Source: JAWKWH01 sp963669285 (GTDB taxonomy: Bacteria; Pseudomonadota; Alphaproteobacteria; Rhizobiales; Rhizobiaceae). From it: DNA of 64,000 nt. Position 1 is the first letter of the stretch. Every line of letters begins with the position of its first letter. This document shows positions 60,785 to 64,000 of the stretch, in pieces. A program made the translations under genes and the position numbers. The stretch lies in assembly GCA_963669285.2 (NCBI GenBank), contig CAXXSI010000010.1, forward strand, positions 1 through 64,000, in the 5' to 3' direction. Under the pieces are notes generated by a model. The model worked only from the letters and a program-made list of their open reading frames with translations, did not search any database and was not told the DNA's origin.

Positions 60785-62059
60785 GTGACATTTTATCGAT
60801 TCTACGAAATGAATCATGCTGCACTGCAGCCATTCCGAGCGGTGGCCGATGCCACAAAGCTTTTTTATACCAATCCGCTAAATCCGATGTCGCGCACGCC
60901 GTTTGGGCGCACCGTTGCCGCGGCGGCGGAAATGTTCGAGCGCACCACCAGGCGCTATGCCAAACCGGAATTCGGAATTGAAGAGACCGTGGTTGACGGC
61001 AAAACCGTGCCGGTTACCGAAAAGGTTGTGTGGTCGCGCCCGTTTTGCAATCTGATCCACTTCGAGCGCCTGTTGCAGACCAATCGGAAATCCGATCCGA
61101 AGCTGGTGATTGTCGCGCCCATGTCCGGTCACTATGCGACGCTGCTCAGGGGCACCGTCGAAACCATGCTGCCGCATGCCGAGGTCTACATTACCGACTG
61201 GACCGATGCCCGCATGGTGCCGGTCTCGGATGGTCATTTCGCTCTGGACGATTATATCGACTATGTCATCGAAATCCTGCACGCGCTCGGCGATGACTGC
61301 CATGTCATGGCAGTTTGCCAACCATCAGTGCCTGTTCTGGCCGCCGCTGCGGTCATGGAGCGTCACAGTGACAGATTTGCTCCTGCATCGATGACGTTGA
61401 TGGGCGGACCGATCGACACGCGGGTCAATCCGACCGCGGTCAACGAGCTCACCGAGGAAAAGGGCCTCGAATGGTTCCGCAATAACGTGATCATGCAGGT
61501 GCCCTGGCCGCATCCGGGTTTCTTGCGCGACGTCTATCCGGGTTTCCTGCAATTGTCCGGTTTCATGGGCATGAACCTTGATCGCCACATGTCTGCGCAC
61601 AAGGAATTCTTCCTGCACCTGGTCAAGAACGATGGCGATTCGGCGGAAAAGCACCGCGATTTCTACGACGAGTATCTGGCGGTTATGGATCTGACCGCCG
61701 AGTTCTACCTCGACACCGTGCAGGCCGTTTTCATTGAGCATGCATTGCCGAAAGGCACGCTGAAACACCGCGGTGAACCAGTCGATCTGACCGACATTCG
61801 TACCATTGCGCTATTGACGGTTGAGGGCGAGAACGACGATATCTCGGGTGTCGGGCAGACAGAGGCGGCCCAGCACTTGTGCGTCAACATCCCAAAGACC
61901 AAGCGTCGTCACCATCTGCAAAAAGACGTTGGTCATTATGGTGTGTTCAACGGATCCCGCTTCCGTTCCGAAATCGCACCGATGATTGTCGAGTTTATCA
62001 ACAAGCATGGTGCGGCCAAGCGGCCTAAGAGTCGGCTGAAACTGGTCAAATCGGCCTGA
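60785..62059 (+). CDS. phaZ: Intracellular polyhydroxybutyrate depolymerase
   Basis: 424 residues. Degrades stored PHB to hydroxybutyrate oligomers or monomers. The sequence has the PHB_depo family start (FYRFYEMNHAALQPFRAVADATKLFYTN), the nucleophile region HVMAVCQPSVPVLAAAA at about 178, in which Cys replaces the lipase Ser as in known intracellular PhaZ enzymes, and a C-terminal DDISGVGQTEAAQHLC with QKDVGHYGVFNGSRFR holding the histidine. The start is uncertain: GTG 60785 fits homology best, TTG 60776 and ATG 60809 are possible. TGCA-rich boxes precede it. Confidence 0.9.
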   Translation: MTFYRFYEMNHAALQPFRAVADATKLFYTNPLNPMSRTPFGRTVAAAAEMFERTTRRYAKPEFGIEETVVDGKTVPVTEKVVWSRPFCNLIHFERLLQTNRKSDPKLVIVAPMSGHYATLLRGTVETMLPHAEVYITDWTDARMVPVSDGHFALDDYIDYVIEILHALGDDCHVMAVCQPSVPVLAAAAVMERHSDRFAPASMTLMGGPIDTRVNPTAVNELTEEKGLEWFRNNVIMQVPWPHPGFLRDVYPGFLQLSGFMGMNLDRHMSAHKEFFLHLVKNDGDSAEKHRDFYDEYLAVMDLTAEFYLDTVQAVFIEHALPKGTLKHRGEPVDLTDIRTIALLTVEGENDDISGVGQTEAAQHLCVNIPKTKRRHHLQKDVGHYGVFNGSRFRSEIAPMIVEFINKHGAAKRPKSRLKLVKSA

Positions 62060-62178
62060 AATACAGCCGCTTTTTTCCGGTAACCATAATTTAACTATAC
62101 CGGCGCGTCCGATTGACTCTTCCCGACCCCTGTCGTTAACTTTTTGTTAATAATATACGGGGAAGCGGAGGACATCGC

Positions 62179-62788
62179 ATGGCCGCGATGCGCAGAGTTT
62201 TGAGTAGCGCCGCAGCAGCGGTAATCATCCTATCCCTGAACGGGGCTACGGTGGCCAATTCGGCGAGTCCGATGGTGACCGGGGGATACACATCGCAACC
62301 GATCGGCCACTATGAGTTTTGCAAGCGTGTACCTGCGGAATGCCGGATAAGGTCGCTCGACTATGGACCTCAAAGGCTGACAAGGCGGCTGTGGCGCGAG
62401 TTGGTCAGGATCAATGTCGCGGTCAATCAGCAGATCCAGCCGGTGAATGACTATGACATCTATGGCAAGGATGAGGTTTGGGCTTACCCGAATGGTGCCC
62501 GGCGACTGCGAGGACTATGTGCTGGAAAAACGCCGGCAGATCCAAGCACTGGGCGTTCCGCTGTCCAACCTGCTGATTACCGTCGTGCGAAAGCCCGATG
62601 GCGAAGGCCATGCGATTTTGACGGTGCGGACAAACAAAGGCGATTTCGTCCTCGACAACCTTTCTGATCGCGTCAAACCGTGGGAAGACACCGGTTATTG
62701 GTATCTGAAGCGCCAGGCGAGCAATCACACCGGCCGCTGGGTCAGCATTGACGGTTTCAATAATCCGTTTGTCGGTTCGGTGGACTAG
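62179..62788 (+). pseudogene. BTLCP (LapG-like) cysteine peptidase, one frameshift
   Basis: Bacterial transglutaminase-like cysteine proteinase, exported (AAAAVIILSLNGATVANSAS signal). The first frame carries YEFCKRVPAEC, LRRLxREL-like helical part and DYDIYGKDEVWAYPNG, after which homology continues in another frame as PGDCEDYVLEKRRQIQALGVPLSNLLITVV, the catalytic Cys region, then GEGHAILTVRT with His and DFVLDN with Asp. One extra base near 62490 explains the break. LapG-like enzymes cut adhesins; no LapA/LapD gene is nearby. Length after repair is about 203 residues, normal for the family. Confidence 0.8.
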
Positions 62789-62882
62789 ATCATGGCCTCA
62801 TAGGCAGAGTCAAAATGGCGCCGAAATCGCGAGCAGATTGAGCGTTTTGCTTGGACCGGCTACGCGGTGATAGGCTGCTGTC

Positions 62883-64000
62883 ATGTTGAGTTCATCGAAA
62901 TCCATTGGTGCAATGCTGGCGGTCGTTGCAGCGCTTATTGGCACGGCGTGGATATGCTTTGATATCGCGGAGCGCTACTTTCTGCGCCAACTGGCAAGCC
63001 AGAATGATGGCACGCTGAGGCTGGTGTCGTCCGGTCTCGACGGAGCATTGCTCAGATACGATCCGATTCCCACGTTGATTGCCGACAAGCGGGTCGTCCA
63101 GCAATTATTGGCGGAACCGTCGAACGAAGCGCTGAAAGCGGCTGTAAATCCGGAACTAAAACGAATTGCCGCTGACGTTGGCGCATCGGACATCTATGTG
63201 ATGAACAATTCCGGTTTGACGGTGGCGGCCAGCAATTTCGATCTTGAAAGGTCGTTTATCGGCCGCAACTTCAGTTTTCGGCCATATTTCACAGAAGCCT
63301 ATTCGGGGCGCCCGGCGCGCTATTTTGCGCTTGGAACGACATCGCTGAAGCGCGGGTATTACTTTTCCGCTCCGGTACGTGGCGCAGACCGCGTGACCGG
63401 GGTTGTCGCCGTCAAGATCGAAGTGGGTCCGTTCGAGGAGAATTGGAAAGGCAATGCCAGCGAGGTCATCGTCTCCGATGATCACGGCGTAATCTTCATG
63501 GCGAGCAGGTCGGACTGGCTGTTCAAGTCACTGACACCGCTGACCGATCTGGCGCTTGGCCAGATCGAAACCTCGCGACGTTATCCGATCGACAGGCTGG
63601 AAGAACTCGACATGCAGGTCGAATTCTCGGGAATTGACGGCTCGGTGATCAGAAAAATCAACGAGGCGGGAGCAGGGCAGGTCTTTCTGTCAAATCCGCG
63701 CCAAATGCCGGAAGCGGGCTGGACACTGCATGTTCTAACGCCGGCAACCGCCGCGACCGGATGGGCGGTCACGGTGACAGCTGTGGTCCTTTTGGCCGTT
63801 CTTCTTACTGCGTTACTGGCCGGAATAGTGCTCCAGCGGCGCAGACGGATGATGCGTGACATCGAGCGCCAGCGCCGAAATCGAGAGGAGTTGGAGCTGC
63901 GCGTTGAGGAAAGGACCCAGGATCTGCATGGCGCCAACCGACGCCTGAGAGAGGAGGTCAGGGAACGTACCAATGCCGAAGAGCAATTGCGTTCCGCACA
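62883..64000 (+). CDS. DctB-like sensor histidine kinase, 3'-truncated by window end
   Basis: About 372 residues visible. One hydrophobic segment at about 8-30, a periplasmic sensor domain to about 290 (LVSSGLDGALLRYDPIP and FIGRNFSFRPYF, as in C4-dicarboxylate or amino-acid-sensing kinases), a second membrane segment at about 297-318, then a coiled-coil start (ERQRRNREELELRVEERTQDL). The histidine and ATPase domains are beyond the window. The sequence FRPYFTEAYSGRPARYFALGTTSLKRGYYFS is the characteristic DctB sensor part. A DctD-like response regulator would be expected next. Confidence 0.85.
   Translation, partial: MLSSSKSIGAMLAVVAALIGTAWICFDIAERYFLRQLASQNDGTLRLVSSGLDGALLRYDPIPTLIADKRVVQQLLAEPSNEALKAAVNPELKRIAADVGASDIYVMNNSGLTVAASNFDLERSFIGRNFSFRPYFTEAYSGRPARYFALGTTSLKRGYYFSAPVRGADRVTGVVAVKIEVGPFEENWKGNASEVIVSDDHGVIFMASRSDWLFKSLTPLTDLALGQIETSRRYPIDRLEELDMQVEFSGIDGSVIRKINEAGAGQVFLSNPRQMPEAGWTLHVLTPATAATGWAVTVTAVVLLAVLLTALLAGIVLQRRRRMMRDIERQRRNREELELRVEERTQDLHGANRRLREEVRERTNAEEQLRSA

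Noticed and set aside
62041..62090. Terminator after phaZ
   Set aside because: Only a four-base-pair stem (CGGC/GCCG) before the T-run; too weak to call.

Overview
The window comes from a free-living alphaproteobacterium, most likely of the Hyphomicrobiales (Rhizobiales). Support: the block pyk - DUF1036 - formylglutamate amidohydrolase - DUF1244 - DUF2312, a TrcR-type cell-cycle regulator, a PdhS/CbrA-like kinase, a SAM-II riboswitch before metA, 6S RNA before the folate cyclo-ligase gene, and a tRNA-His of the derived alphaproteobacterial type (G1:U72, A73, no G-1). I see no insertion sequence, prophage, CRISPR array or rRNA. This is mostly chromosomal housekeeping and catabolic DNA.

Layout. 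1-3.8 kb: an Entner-Doudoroff set zwf-pgl-edd, readable residue by residue but cut by many frameshifts. 3.8-5.3 kb: a TauE/SafE permease and a TetR regulator, also frameshifted. 5.3-9.1 kb: a periplasmic molybdenum hydroxylase (2Fe-2S subunit, molybdopterin subunit, two-CXXCH cytochrome c) and a small membrane protein. 9.1-10.5 kb: a CPCC protein and a GlxA-type regulator. 10.5-18.4 kb: a polysaccharide locus (Wzz/GumC co-polymerase, Wzx-like flippase, DUF6492 protein, WecG-type, GT4-like and GT2 transferases). 18.5-23.9 kb: proC, an SAF-domain oxidoreductase and puuB-puuA. 24-34.3 kb: AsmA protein, acetoacetyl-CoA synthetase, a candidate sRNA, an iron-type ABC permease, a large PAS histidine kinase and phasin. 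34.4-42.8 kb: tRNA-His, an NmrA-like protein with divergent TetR, DUF4198 and HupE/UreJ proteins, xseA, an AhpD-like protein, mutL, an SDR and rpmJ. 42.9-48.3 kb: TPR protein, hydrolase, pyk and the conserved small-protein block. 48.3-54.6 kb: VWA protein, SUMF1-like protein, GNAT, metA with riboswitch, MoxR ATPase, 6S RNA, folate cyclo-ligase and a YmdB-type phosphoesterase. 54.7-64 kb: TrcR, DUF4329 protein, a WYL regulator with a VOC and a DUF1127-like gene, SDR, FMN reductase, pyrF, DUF1330, PHB depolymerase, a frameshifted BTLCP peptidase and the start of a DctB-like kinase.

How it works together. Three separated polyhydroxybutyrate genes (acetoacetyl-CoA synthetase, phasin, depolymerase) carry related TGCA-rich words upstream; two of these overlap the likely -35 element, which suggests one PhaR-like regulon. 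Other readable control elements are a SAM-II aptamer followed by a perfect terminator with a built-in competing helix, a TTGACA-N3-TGTCAA operator array between an NmrA-like gene and its TetR neighbour, and two copies of a CTCCTGACA-N6-TGTCAGGAG-type palindrome beside a WYL regulator.

Caution. Frameshifts are dense at the left edge, thin out by about 5.4 kb and then occur singly near 8.35, 10.68 and 62.49 kb. Protein-level conservation around them is intact, so I read most as consensus errors rather than gene decay. I found no convincing new multi-gene system. The novelty is in regulation and a few odd proteins.
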